From Varroa destructor (Eukaryota; Arthropoda; Arachnida; Mesostigmata; Varroidae): DNA of 64,000 nt. The notes below the pieces were generated by a model. The model was given only the letters and a program-made list of their open reading frames with translations. It searched no databases and had not been told where the DNA came from. The position numbers and the translations under genes were made by a program. The DNA is taken from the NCBI RefSeq assembly GCF_002443255.2, contig NW_019211454.1, positions 38,001,719-38,065,718 on the forward strand, given 5' to 3'. Position 1 is the first letter of the stretch. Every line of letters begins with the position of its first letter. This document shows positions 1-13,800 of this stretch, piece after piece.

Positions 1-3000
1 GTGTACTCGGCCGACATTCACAGATCAATAATAACTCAACGACTTTTGAATAAGAGCACTTTTAAGAGATAAATGATACTGTACTTCGACCGCAAGTTGT
101 TTTCTGTTAGAGAAGATCGGTCGTTTGCACTTAGATCTATGGGACATATCGGGGATAAATTTTATGCCCAAAATAGACATTAAATAATACTTCGAACGGC
201 TGTCTTCCAGCACAAAGCAAAGTATTTTCTCATTTTATGTATCCCTAAATATCATAGGCAAACACGTTGATGCTAGAAACGTATCAAACCCTTGACTAGT
301 TTTTACTTCGAATCACCTAATGAACCAAGAATCTGTCATCGAACAATTTTAAATCATTTGAGAAAGCTGACTACAAAAAGTTCAATGTTTGGATACGATA
401 TAATTCTGCACAAAAGGCTTTAACCGATCGTATTTTCAGCTGAAACTTCGCAAAAACACAGCGAACTCCTTCTAAAACGTTTGATCCGAAGTGGTAAAAG
501 GCAGATCACATACATCATTCATGTACAAATAAAAACACGTCCTCCACAATCGCTGGCAACCCCCAGACTGACACCAAGGAACATGACGTTATATGGTAGA
601 GGGTCGCGGATCATCAATTGTTACCGCTTTCCGAAATGACTGATTCAGCCTTCTGCTGTCAACAGCTAACAAAGTCACAACAAGCCATTGAAAAAAAATT
701 GACTGGAACTAATAAGCACAAAGGATATCACCTTCCATCGTGACAATATTAGACCAGATTCATCTTCTGCTGCTCAGCAGAAACTCAGAGAACCTGGATA
801 AGTAATTTTGATGCATCGATCGTATAGTCCTGATCTTTCACCTTCGACTATTATCTGTTTCAGTCTTTGCAGAACTCCCTTAATGATGCAGTGAAGTTAG
901 TTTCAGTGAAGGGACCTGAAAGTCACCTGTCACATTATGAGTTGAACATGCGTAGCTATTACCCAGGTTAGCAACGCCAACAACGGTACTAAATGGAGAG
1001 AAAATCGATAGAATAAGCAGCACTATACAAATGGCAACAGTTTCGTATAAGCTTACCATTTTATTAGTAGGGTTCTATTACGACACTCGAGCCGCGTTAA
1101 GCTATTGAGTATTTAGGCCCACAACTCGTAAAAGCTAGCCACACGCACGGGGGATTCCACAAAACCTAACTTAGGTCAAATACTGCTACTGACTTAGCGC
1201 ATGTTTCACTAGAACCTATTTCAACCAGCGCTACAGCTAAGAGGTCGGGTTAGGAAATTACCTGAGCCATTGCACGCCGTGACGCATCTCTGCCTGGAAA
1301 GACAGCCAGACCATACTGAGTTAAGGCGAGTATTTGAAAAGCTACAAAAATGCAGCCAACAAAATTTAAAATAAAAATGATGCTTCTGAAAGTAAATGTT
1401 GTCAGACGTAACCTATAAATAACAGTACCAAATCCTGAGACTCAAGCCTTTTCGAGTCTCACCTTGGAGGTTCGCTCATTGTTTCCAACGACAACTGCGA
1501 AGGAATTAAATCGACGGGATACGAAATATATCGACACACGAAGAGAGCTCAGAGCTGACTTAACGAACCCTGTGATGATGTTAGAGTTGCAGTACTCGAG
1601 TACTCTTTAGAAGCTATTTAAGGAGAGATGGACGGTAAAACCTAACCGCTTTAGTTTTTTAGTACATAGTAAATTTCTGCGATTCGTTTATGAAGGTTGC
1701 TAGAATCCTAAATGCAATTTTTGCGTCTGCAGAAGCACGGGAAGTAACGAAAATCATCGCTCCGTTCTATCTATATAACGACACATGGAACAGCTCATAG
1801 CCTGCGAATTATTGGCAAGTAGGTTTTTAGGCTACCTAGCGGATGCAGAAACCGTCTCTGACCCAAATGATTGAGTTTAGCTGGCCGTCCCGCCGGCCAA
1901 ATAAGTGGTGCAAGGATACACGCCGTACGTGCAGTGTCCGTCGATGTGGGGAAGGTGTTTGACTGAGTCGATAAACAAACTAAAAAAAAATACTTTGATG
2001 TATCCGCTTGTGAGGAAGGATACTAAACCTTATGGAGGATATGATGAACTTCTTCAAAGCAGATAACACGATAGCTAAAGGGGAATCCATGAAACAAGCA
2101 ACCTACGCAATGCGCAAGGTGGCTCCAAAACACCTTCGCTTTTTTGGAACGCGGACGCATCTTTATAGCGGTGTCAGCGTTAAAAGGCCTGTTTGTTCAT
2201 GTACAGAAGCAGCTTCTAGAAAACTTTAAGAAACATGGAAGAATCGGCGCATTTATGTTGATTCCGCACGGAATTAACGCTAATCTGGTGTCTAGGAAAC
2301 GCCGCTGGCCTGAACACCGATAAAGCAAGCCCCATGGAATACAGAGAGGGCCGCCGAATGGGAATCCGGAGTTGAGATGTTACTAAAGCGCTCGAGGACA
2401 GTTATGCACGCGGCAAACAAACATTCGTCTCTCATCAATAACTACAGAAAATCACATGCAAAAATAGAAATAGAACTCAGAGTAGTTGAGTGTCGGGATA
2501 GAAAAACGATAATTTAATGATAATAAAGGTATACCAGTGAGCTTGCATTCACTAACAGACAAAAAATTTACCAGCTGGAACTTAAAATTAAGTTTTCCAT
2601 GCGCCGAATCACGTGGCGTGCCGCCTTTTAGAGAAACAGCATCAACTGCTATTCCCCAGAAGAGAAAAGGACGCCGATATAGATATTGTAATTATGGGCA
2701 GATATCAGTGTATCACAACTTATATCGGCCGTGTATTATCAATAGGACGAAATATATAATAAAAATAATGGTTGATTAAATAAGCTAACAACTATATGCG
2801 AGCAAATCTGCTTTTAGTGGCTTCTGTGAAATCAATGTTTGTTGGTTCTTTTTTCTGTTGTTGCTTGAACTGCTAACGCGCTTCTTCGAAACCTATAATA
2901 AGTCTTTCTATCTAACATGAGTGTACCAGGCAGTCTTACTATATAGCCCAAGTGAGCGTCCCAGAAACTCCCTCAAAAACACGATCATTTTACTGGCTAC

Positions 3001-6000
3001 TTTAGACAATGGCGTATTTATCACCTTTTGTCTCAGTTGGTTCAGTAAATGTTTGTACGCTAAATGTAATGCGTTCCGTACTGGCGGAGCGTAGGGCTTT
3101 ACATCTCGATACAGACGGGCGTGTCAATAACCCAGCCGTGAACCCAGACCATATTGTCGATTGTGCATAACGTCAAATCATCCTTTGCTCGATGCAGTCC
3201 CTTTAACCGATAAACTCAGCAATCTTTTTCTTCTTAGAACAAACGACGACCGTATTCATTAGTATACGTATACACTGTGTTCAAGTGAATCGAAACTGGT
3301 ATTTTTACACAAAATATTTTGCAATCTTATAGGACAAAAACATTCTTATTGAACCCTATATATTTCTGTGTCATGCCTGGTATCTCATATATATATGTGG
3401 CTATCATCATATATACTGTTATAGAAGTTCAGCGGAATGACATAACAAACACCATCTTATATTATAACAGTGATTTTTTCAGTTGGATTTGAGCTAGATA
3501 TTATATAAGACGTACGATCAACCTACTGCGCGCTAAAAGAACGATATGATTCTTTCGATGCTATGGCCATATAGACATTGTTCGTTGTGTTTCTTTATCT
3601 TTATACATCTGATTTTTCTTTTTTCCATCATCAACTTCTGTAAAGCCAGAACTTCCGCTCGATCTACCATTCGTTTTAATCGATTAAATGACCCATTATT
3701 ATGACACCGTTGCATTTTTTTCACGCCATTTACTATCGTAGTCATAAGTACGCGCAGTCATCTGTGTGGTACGCTACCCTCGATAGTGACATTTCCAAAT
3801 AAATTCTAATTATCTTTCAATACTTACACGCATTAGTTATGCACTATTGAGTGCGGTGGTCCATCACTGCTCGTACGCTTACTCAAGAAAAGTCTTTTTT
3901 GTGTCGTACAGTTGAAATATATAAATACCTTAATAAAAAGACATTGATCCTCTTACTGATTTCTACTACTTTTACGTTTGTTGTTCGATGACTTGTTCAC
4001 TGATCCAAAGAGCCGTATGTTTGTTGGCGTATAGCTCCTCTTTTTGTCCGGATCTGACTCAGCATCAGAATGCCCCCATCTTGTTCGCGGTAGCGCCCGA
4101 AGGCCTTTTTGTTGTTGTTTCATCGTCGTACGTCTAGATCATTTCCCGCAAGTGAGAACGCTTTTGAGATGAAGACGATGCACTCACACACATCTGCGCG
4201 GCCGACCGTAACGGTCGTATGAAGCGGGTGAGTCGTCAGTAGGTACTCAGGCTGGCTGCACTAGCGGTACGTGTACCCAACAGCAGAATCGTGGCTGTTG
4301 CCCTGTAGCTTTAGCCGCACGCCGACACAACTGACGGCGTTTTGCTGTGCCGACGCTTACAGTTTCTCATGGGCGGCGTCCGTGGTCGGTTACTCTCGTG
4401 CTGTACCGTTACGTCACTAACGATAGGAACGGAGATGGCACAGGTAACACAGCCAACGTTAACGACAACAACGGTGACAAGACGATCGCTTCCCTTCCAG
4501 AATATCAGGAGGTGGCGAGGGATTCTAGAAGAGGGAGAACAGGCTACCGCTGCGACGAGCCGGCGTTGTAATAGAGCCTATCAACCAACAGTAGCATCTT
4601 CACCGCGACCAGCCATTGGCCCACGCCTAAAACACATTTCACAAGTACGCCGGTGCTCCAGTCGCGCTTGGAACCAGCCAAACGGTCTGGCGCTAGAATT
4701 CTGAGGCTGTGTATATTTATTCAGTAGTAATTGCAGGTTGATTCGAACTAGAGAACGAATGACGTCTAGTTGACGTTAGACTTCTAATTGGAGACATTAG
4801 AAAAGCGCATCGCACACCCACCGTCTAGGACGCTAGTAAAACACAACCGGTATAAATAGTGCGTTCGTGGCAAGAAGTTTCTAACTTCTGTCGTTCGGGG
4901 GTTTAGTCGAAACGGCGAATTTACTACGTACAACAACATAATGACAGATATCGATAAACTTTCCGACCACTAATCAGACCTTGTGACGTGCTTTAAAAAC
5001 ACAGAAGGACAGGTCCGCCGTTAAATTGTCTAGTTATTTATAGAAGGCAGGAAAACATCGCCAAAAGTAAAGAAACAACAGAAAAAACCGAAGTGGAAAA
5101 AATCTGCTTGGAAGAGTTCAGACAGATGTACACGCCGATTACAGAGGTGAGTGGCCTTCTCATTGGTACCAGGTCGTACAGAGAAGCAACGGTCTGTAAA
5201 TCCTATCGTTGTATGTGATTTCGGCATCTCAGACACTTTTCTAAAACAGCATTAGGTTGATCTGTAAATTCTTGTGCTCGCCGAAATTCACTCAGATCAC
5301 TACCTGGTGCCTGGAACAATCCATGCCTTTTCTACGAGGGTTGGCCGATAGCTTTTCTCACCATTCTGCGAAAGACACCATTTATTTGCTTTAATTCCCT
5401 TAACGCTCTGTTTATTACCCTTATTTAGAGCTCTGCTTCCTTTTCTAAATGCGTTGTTAATGTCTGACTTACTGTTTATACCTTCATTGTATGTAAATAA
5501 CTTTTTTTCTAGTTCAACAATAGATGTTCAAATATGCTTTGTTTGCAACTGATGTATATAAGATTGAAGAATCATGATTGCTTTGTTATAAATAAGCTTT
5601 CCTTATTGCGCTGAAGCATACACATTCTGTTTAGTGTGACTGCATAACGGGATAAAATTCTCAGATCAACCGAGTAATGCTGCTTAAAACGCATTATTGC
5701 TCCCGATTTCAATCTAAATTGGCCCGGCTACAGGTGCCTGCATACGTTTCAGAACATGTGCCGAATCTCTGCTTTATCCATACACAAAATGCCACAGGAA
5801 ACACAAAGCAAATATACTTCGCACGGATGCCGCAGCGTTTGCCGCCGCGATTTTCTGGGCTTCTGTCTGCTTAGGAATTTTTGCTATCGGTCAGTAGTTA
5901 AGGGCAAATGTGTACGAAGTGAGCGCTAGTTATGAAGAATCTACTTTAGAACTTGTACTATCTTATCTCACCAGGTTCTCAGTGGACACTATACTAAGGT

Positions 6001-7698
6001 AGAGCTCTAACGACCTAGATAAAATGTACTCGCTTAGGTAAACGGGGCGCTTGTTCGCTGCGTCCCCGCTTGACTCTACCTTGCTTGAGAACAGTTTTCT
6101 ATCCGAACGCGTGTCAAGCATTGAATATATATATATATATATAGGTACGGCGTGCGCGTTTGTGCTTATGTATATTTATCGCGTGCTATGAAACCTGTAT
6201 GAGATATTTGGCTTGTCCTTTACCGGATCTCTGTGAACGTTGATGATGGTAAAAGATTTTTTTATGCAATCTAAATTCAGCTGAACTATACCTGTTCTTA
6301 ACGCGTATAATAATAATATAGGATCCGAATTCAAATTAAGCTCACCCTGTGAGCGTCTATAAGATGCCAGCGAGGTCCTGGCGCATAGATCCAGAGCATT
6401 CTTTTTAGGATTACAGTACAATGTTGTTTTAATTTTCCTCAAGTTTTAAACTAAAGTAAGCCGTATCGTGTTGTGCTCCCTTCCATGCTGTCAAATCTGA
6501 CAGTTAGAAACCTCCACTGCAGACATTTCATAGGGAAAAGGGCGGACACCATTTTGCTTGTATGTAGAACATGTCAAGGGACATATTTTCCTGATGGACG
6601 ATACAAAGAACTAACTAGCAAATTAAACTGGAACAACATGTTGAAGTTAATTGTTCGAGCTTATGCCTGCTAATGAATAATCGAAAACAAAGAGGAGCAT
6701 CGGTGATTAAGGCAAGTACAAGTCCTTCGCTGAAGTGAAAATTCAAGTATAGAATATAAATGTTTTGAACTTTTTATGTTGGATACAACTATTAGGCATT
6801 ACCTCAAATCCACTTCTATCTCTGCCCACAATGATCTATTCTTGTTCAATTTACCTCGAAATTGCTCAGGGCAAAAAAAGAAGTTGTCGGCTAGACGTGC
6901 CGTCAAGTGGCAGAACGAGATTGGTTAAGACTGATACAGTTTTCGAAATGCACGAAAACGACAAGGGCAATCACATTGTACTTTGAAACAGGAAGATGGA
7001 TAGCCCTTTTCGAAAGGGCACATTATCACTTGCTTTGCGAGCTTTATGTAATGTTTCAGCTAGCTTTATACTACCCCTGCCTCTGAACAATGGTTGAAGA
7101 CGCCAACGTCTATTTAGTATACGTTATTCAAGCGATATCTGTTCCACTCTGCTGAATTGTACGGAACCGAATATTTACTGCATTTCAGCGCTTCCATTTG
7201 TGCTCGGATGGATTTACAAATATGAAAATCAACAAAATAATAACATGCTTTCAAATGCGCCTGTCTCAAGGACGTATCTGATAGCAGTGGTCAATTTTCA
7301 TAGCATAGCAACCAACGAGAACAACTGCTATCATGCTGAAAAACTGCCGAGGTACTGGAAGGTCATTCGGGTAACATTGACAGCTGATTCACTATCGACA
7401 CAATGCTATATATCCGCCTTCATTTTCAATAAAAATGAAACACTGCACTGATGCGGAGATGTTCCTCACCGTCCAGCGATTCAAATTTGAACTTTGCGCC
7501 AGTTTCCCCAAACTTGAATCGGCGCCTATCGATAGAATTCGTTTTTTCGCTGTCTTCAAGGAAATCAAATGTTACCTTTCAGATATCGAAATATAATGCA
7601 TCGGTAATTGGACGTTCGCGATATAACCCGTTATTCTAACGGCTGGTCGGGCGGATTGCCCGTCAGGGTTGTCCGGAATTTGCGGTTGTCAATTAGCT
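1..7698. other. Intergenic / 5' flank, no gene recognised
   Basis: I find no exon, domain or mobile-element signature I can defend here. ORFs are short and overlap in several frames, as expected by chance. Two things stand out. A GC-richer patch at about 4200-4720 has overlapping Thr/Arg-rich ORFs that look compositional and not coding; it could be a CpG-rich promoter or an untranslated exon of the downstream PLCXD gene, but no TATA box or initiator was identified. A TA dinucleotide run lies at 6125-6143. The open frame at about 2032-2229 matches no family I know. Confidence 0.5.
6125..6143. repeat. (AT)n microsatellite
   Basis: Uninterrupted AT dinucleotide run of about nine units in the 5' flank of the PLCXD gene. 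It is an ordinary simple repeat. Confidence 0.9.
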
Positions 7699-7849
7699 AT
7701 GCGGCTTCAGCGGCGATGGCGGCTTGCGCCTTCTTCAACCCGAACCGTTTCCGCGGCTTTAATCGCCTTTACGCTACTGATTGATGCGACGGCAATTATT
7801 GCCTATGATCCATACGACTATCGAGAGGAATACAACCTCGCCAATGTCG
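7699..7849 (+). CDS. PLCXD exon 1: start codon and signal peptide
   Basis: Encodes residues 1-50. The start is the first ATG of the frame, ten codons into an open stretch, and gives MRLQRRWRLAP followed by a hydrophobic core (AALIAFTLLIDATAIIA), a typical signal peptide. Cleavage after Ala35, before YDPYDY, is plausible. The exon ends at G|GTAAGT (7849/7850), a near-perfect donor, in phase 1. A first intron of about 4.5 kb follows. Untranslated exons further upstream cannot be excluded. Confidence 0.75.
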
Positions 7850-10800
7850 GTAAGTTCTGCAGATGAATGGAAAGCGAACTCAAACTTACCAAGATTCGGC
7901 TAATCGTTCCCTTTTGAGCCCGCAAAAATAATCTCCATGGGCCATTTATTTTGCCTTTAACAGATTTTAATTCCTGCTCTTTGATGCTTCACTATTTTTT
8001 CATAAAACACTTCTCTTTGTTATGATTATTATAGACGTTTTTGGTGGAGTTCCTAAGAATAAATGTATGCTATAGGATAGTTCTAGAAGTTTACCCGGAT
8101 CGAATGAACGAAGACGTTTCAGCAGTGTAAGTCTAGCCAGTAAATGGGTAGCTTGAATTTGAAGAAAGAAAAATTCAACAGGTCAAACTATTCTCTAAAT
8201 GAAAAAAGATTTTCAGGTCGGGCAATCCATTCCAAATAAATATCGAACTTTGGGAGCTGGATAATGAAACCTGTGATTATGATAATTATCAAATCAGCTG
8301 AGAAATTCCTCGCAAAATATGAACCTGAAATAAATGGTTAAGCGCCATCGTTTGGCCTTTCTGAGAAATGTTTCAATCCCTGATGCGTGAGGGGAATTTT
8401 CGTGTTAAAGGAAAAAGTCCGGACCATCAAAACGGGGACGCAGAAGAGGTAGTGTGCGCTTTATATTTATTGACTGTAAAACGGCACAGGCAGATTTACG
8501 GGTACGTCTCGCTGGAACCAGAACGCACACACAGCAGAGTAGAGAAGATCGGTCTTTAGGTGCGCGTTGAAAGACTTACATTGTCGGCTAGCTCGTTAAG
8601 TAAACGACAATTGTTCTATTCATATTACTCTCAAATACCCGTTGTTCAGAAAATATGCCAGAACAATATTTCCAGAAGGGTGCCGCTATCGTCGACGGCC
8701 GTCCTAGTACTGCTTGAGCTGCATAGACTTTCGTTGATAGACAGCTTTTCAAATGGCTAGAGCAGGTGAACGTACATGTATCCGCCCATAAATAATGCCG
8801 CATGGCGACGTTTTGCCGTTGATCTGATATATCGAGGAACTTGAACGGAAGTTTATCGACTTCATTATAAAGTGCTACTCGATAAACGGCCTAGGTAACT
8901 GTGATTAATAGATCAATATATTCTTGAGCACATTGAACAGCGGCACCATTGAGTATATATATATATATATTCATAGTGTTCGAGCATACACTTTGCCAAT
9001 CGTAGGTGTTGACTGGACGCGTCAGCATTTGCTGAAATGATTTATACAACCTAACGTGAGTACCATGCGATTTGTAACTACAGTGTATAGTCCATTAGTA
9101 ATCACACATATCGTGTCACATCATATACGTGTTGTGTTTGCATCGCCGAATGAAGAGATGCGGCTTTTGCTCGTGAAACCTATTACGTTCTTAACTGCCG
9201 CCAGCAATACGTTACAATGCAACAAGCACAACGACAACAACGTTAATAACAAAAAATGATGATAATTTTAATAAACATCGATAATGATAGCAGTAGCAGC
9301 GGTCGCGGTAAAGACCCTGACAATGAAACGTCAAACGGTGCCGGTGGATGCCACCAGGTGGCGCCAGCAGACCACCGCTTCGGCAACGTTAAGACAACGA
9401 AACGGTCAAAGCGCTTGGAAGGGCTGTCAACAGCACTGCCGCAGCCGCTGTTACAGCATAGACCGCAACGACTATGTTACGGTGTTCAGTGGCAATCTGC
9501 CGGCTATTGACTCGATATGACATCGTACCAAAGGACATCAACCGAAGATCGACAGACCAGCTACGCTTGACTGGACTGATCCTTCATTCCGATCCAGATT
9601 GTCGCTTTATCCCCGCCATTGTTGACGAGTAGTTCATAGGTAGACCGCATCGCTGCTACTGCTGCTGCTGCTGCTGCTGCTGCTGGCAGCATTCATCTTC
9701 TGAATCGTGACGGGACAATCTTACCAAATCGACCCGCTGCAAGCTGGCCCGTTTTACGTCAACCTTTCGTCGTCAAATATTGACTGGATACTGTTGCTTC
9801 CATGTTCGTAAAGCAGTCTCTCTCCTGACAGGGCACGACCCGTGTGGCTAAGTAGCATGCGCGTCAAGAATACTACCGCGGCCATCTTAGCAGCTGGCAG
9901 CTAACAAGCGAACGGGCGTATTCTGAATAATAGGCGTGTATTACCTGCCATCGCGGTTGCTAGCCGTCCCACTTTCCGAATTTATAGCAAAACAGCCAAA
10001 TTATTAAAGGCTTTCAAGATCATCATCGTTCGCTATCGCCGTGTATCATTAGATGTGAACACGGGAGAAACAAACGTAACGAACATTATATCGACAATGA
10101 CTTCTCACTACAGCCCGAAACACAGAATTGCATCCTTAATATATGTAGAATATTTTTTCTATTTCACTTGAACGAGTCTGCCCGTGAGAGTGGTACGTTT
10201 GCTGTTGGTACGATAGGGCGTTCTGCGGATACAAATCCAAGTGTGAAGATTTGTCTAACCTAGAGTTTTCCGCATACTATCACAGCGAGGGCAGGACAGG
10301 TCATGAAGTAAATCAGAGGCAGATGTTCAAAAAAACCACTTGAAATCGACAAATTACTATCCGGAGCTATTGAACTGACGAAAAGGTTTTTCTTATTATG
10401 GAATAAACTATCTGGTCTGTACGATGGCCGATTGTAGGTTATTTATAACCATACTCAAAAAAAAAGATATGTTCTCACGATCAACTTTAGTGCGGCTGTT
10501 GTGATGACGTTGCCGGACAGTAAAGTTTTACCGGCCCCCCAACGACAAGAAGCGTTCGCTCGATTTTATAGATTAATGCTCATTCAAGCTTCTTCATTTT
10601 TTTACTTTCATATATCTACGAGACGATTCTCTCACGAGACGAAGAGGGAACAATGCTATAGCCCGGTGTATCAGGCTTTCTCAGTGCTAACAAGGTGTTT
10701 ATTCTCAAATGGATAGCAACAGCTTTATGAAAATAATCCATGAAGAGATTCATCTAACGGATCACTTGTAACAAAATCTTGCCACAGCAAAGATCATATC

Positions 10801-13800
10801 AGACTGAGCGCCCCAAAGTCTGTTTGATTTATGCCCGCTGTTTTTCGTTGCCTCAGTTCGACAACGTATGGTCACGCAACATGACCCATCTTTTTGATTA
10901 TTTATCGTTAGGGTCTCGTATTGGCTATTATTGGGGATCCCGTCTTATTGTGTTCGGAATTATTAGATTAAATGGGTCCTTGTCTACTAAAGAGTTTCAT
11001 TTTTGAAGTGATGATATACTGGAAACAATTTACTTTTAGGTAGAAACGTCGAACTTTGCATTAAAAATTAGCGAGCGTCAAGATCCGTACGTTTGCGATC
11101 GCTGCCATGTAAAATGCTAAATAAACAAACGAAGCCAACATTACTTTTCTCTACTTCTGTAGGCGTTAGTAATTAAAAAAGAATGAAATTCAAATGTATC
11201 GGGCTTCTGTATGTCTAAATCATACAGAATTGGTTTGCGAGTCTGGTTTTGGTACCTATGTGTTAAGCTTAATTTTGGCAAGCCTTATCTTTACTGCCTT
11301 GATATGGCACGGCTTAATTTATATGCTGAAAAATATTATGGCATGCGGCCAAACAGCTTCCAGTCTAGGCAGCGTGTGACGCAAACAGGCATTGAATTAA
11401 AAGACTGAACCATTTGTTTCATCCTACTCAGTTCCGTGGGGTGTAACGTCATCAGATCGCCAATTTTGCTTACCTATGACGATTTGTTGTTGAGCAAGAT
11501 TTCTGCAGATGGTCATTCGTTCTTGGTACTCTTCGATTTTCTATTATTAGGTGTTTAGAAATTCGTTTTCGGTTCGCGCGCTGTCAGGATTTAGTTCGTC
11601 CAATCATTTCTAGAGGTGCTATAGTGACTAAATTTGTAATTATTTCTACCCTGTGTCTTATAATAACATCTCATCGTTTTCTAACCGACCCCCAATAGTG
11701 ATTGGAAGAATTATCTGTGGGCCAAAGAACGGTAGAACTGCGGTGCCCTTTTTTTTCCACTACAGCTCAAACAGCCCATATTTCTCCGCGTGAACTGACA
11801 CCGACGTCCGAATATTGCGCTTGGTACTAACAAGAGGAAGCTAGCGAATTAAGTGGTAGGATGCTATCTCTGTCATATTTGGAAGCGATTTGATGCCTAA
11901 ATCATGCAACCCGGTATTATACAACGACCACTTCCCTAGTAGATTCAAAAGCAGCTTTTTCTCTGTGCTCAACTGGCAAGCTTCGCATTTCTGTCTCTTG
12001 GATCATTATAGCGTAACAATCAGATGAAAAGGGTAGTTTCTCGAAGTGAGCTAGGGCCAGTTGGAAAGTCACTTGGAACGTGCCGCTGAAAAGGAATTTT
12101 CGAATCTTCTCAAAAGAAGACCGCGATTCTTCGAAAATATATGCTTGCCTCACAGTCGTCATTGGTGCAAGTGAAGAACTTTAATTGCTCGAAAGTACGC
12201 AACAAACTTTTTCCTGTCGCCTACATAAAACAAAGACACAGTTCGGAATGGTCAGTAGTATTTCTGCACAGAAACACGCGCAATCTAATTGTGACATTGT
12301 TACGATTTTAGAACCTGAACCAGAGGTGTTCATCACGCTTTCAGCGGCTGTCGTGAAGAGCCGCGGAGGTCTGGCGGAACGGCGAATTCAGCTGAATTGG
12401 TTTAATATCGACGTGCGACACGCTAGCTCAAGGCACAGTCTAGGTCACAACCACACGCTCTACCTCCTGCGAAGGCCGGCGGGTTTATTTAGAATAGATG
12501 AGGACGCCGTATTTAAGCGAGATATTGGCCTGCAAAGCGATGGACAGATCACTACCCACATCAACTTTCCCAGGTGAGTTCGGGGATCACGGCAGTGGTT
12601 TTTTTTCGTATTGACTTAACACATTTGTGTGCTGTTGGTCATACTTGAGGCAAAATCAATAACGGTTTGAATTTAGAAGTTCTTCCCAGATCTAGTCTGA
12701 CACCAACCAGGATGTGCATTCACGGATTTAGGAAACATGACAACAATACGGTGTCATGATTTTATTTTCGTCTAATTCGACCTTAAATAAAACGACAGTG
12801 CAGGTCTTTGACGGCTGAAGTTTTTGAGGTTTCAATGAAATTGTTTTTTATTCTACTCTACCAGAAATAGTGAAAAAAATAAAACGGGAGAGCTTAGTAC
12901 CAAGAACAAAGGTAGCATGTTCATAACGTCTCTAGCGGGTATTACTCTCCAACAAGGAACGCCACTGAAAACCCACAATGCCTATAGTAGAAATGCGCTA
13001 TTATGGTACAGCCCTAAGAGTTTTTTTTGAAGAATAAGTTTCACGTAAAAGCATCAATCAGAAGGAAGGAAGGAACCCCCTGAGAACCCTAAGAGTTTCC
13101 AAACCCAGTACAAGGCCTGCGATTTAACAGGTGGCTCTACGTCGACAGATTATTTTTAACGGCAAATACAAGAAATAGCATTCATCCCAGAATGAGCTAA
13201 TGGCATCCAATGCAATGAAATACTTGTAGAATAGGACAATTCTGACCCTGCTTTTTCATTTGAGCTTATATATTTAAAACAGGCGTGTTGTTCCTAAACA
13301 ACCCGGACAACATCGGATTATCGTTGCGTTTGTAATTCTAAATTGAGAGGAAGCTGTTTTTAGAGAACTTGCGTCCTTAAAGCGATTTATTTTTTCCGAC
13401 TGACGCTCAACTTTAGCTGCGCTTGTTGTGTGCATAGGAGCTAAGTTGCAAACCAAAATTACTCTAAAACTAGATTTGTATACGATACCGGCGTAGCCTA
13501 ATATGCACCGACCCAATGACGTATTTGTGATTTATTAATGTCCTCAAAGTTTCCGAGGATGGGCGTGTCCGTGTCACCGTCAGAAAGATTATTGCGTCAT
13601 TGTGGCCCATTGAAAAAGCTGTCATGCAAGCACAGCATCTACATGTGTCGGCGGGGGTGAGCTGCTTGGTCTGGCCGACAGTTTTCTGGTTTCCGCTTGG
13701 GCCGTTAGCTAATCGAATCTTGCGCTTCGTCCCGAATTCGTAAGTAAGTAACAGCTGTCCGACTTGTCGATTTGGTAAAATCTGCTGTCGCCGCCGCAGC

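Larger units (their letters stand above)
7850..12323 (+). other. PLCXD intron 1
   Basis: Intron of about 4.5 kb with no further exon recognised. It holds a TA repeat (8954-8971), a CTG trinucleotide repeat (9652-9685) within a GC-richer patch at about 9290-9960, and otherwise AT-rich unique sequence. An unseen small exon is possible if exon 2 starts further upstream than proposed. Confidence 0.7.

Noticed and set aside
2032..2229. Frame starting MEDMMNFFKADNTIAKG, with more short open pieces to about 2430
   Set aside because: No family match and no splice or element context that would support a gene or transposon.
4342..4704. Overlapping 120- and 74-codon Thr/Arg-rich frames
   Set aside because: Two frames open at once in a GC-richer patch, low complexity, no domain and no splice context; likely compositional.
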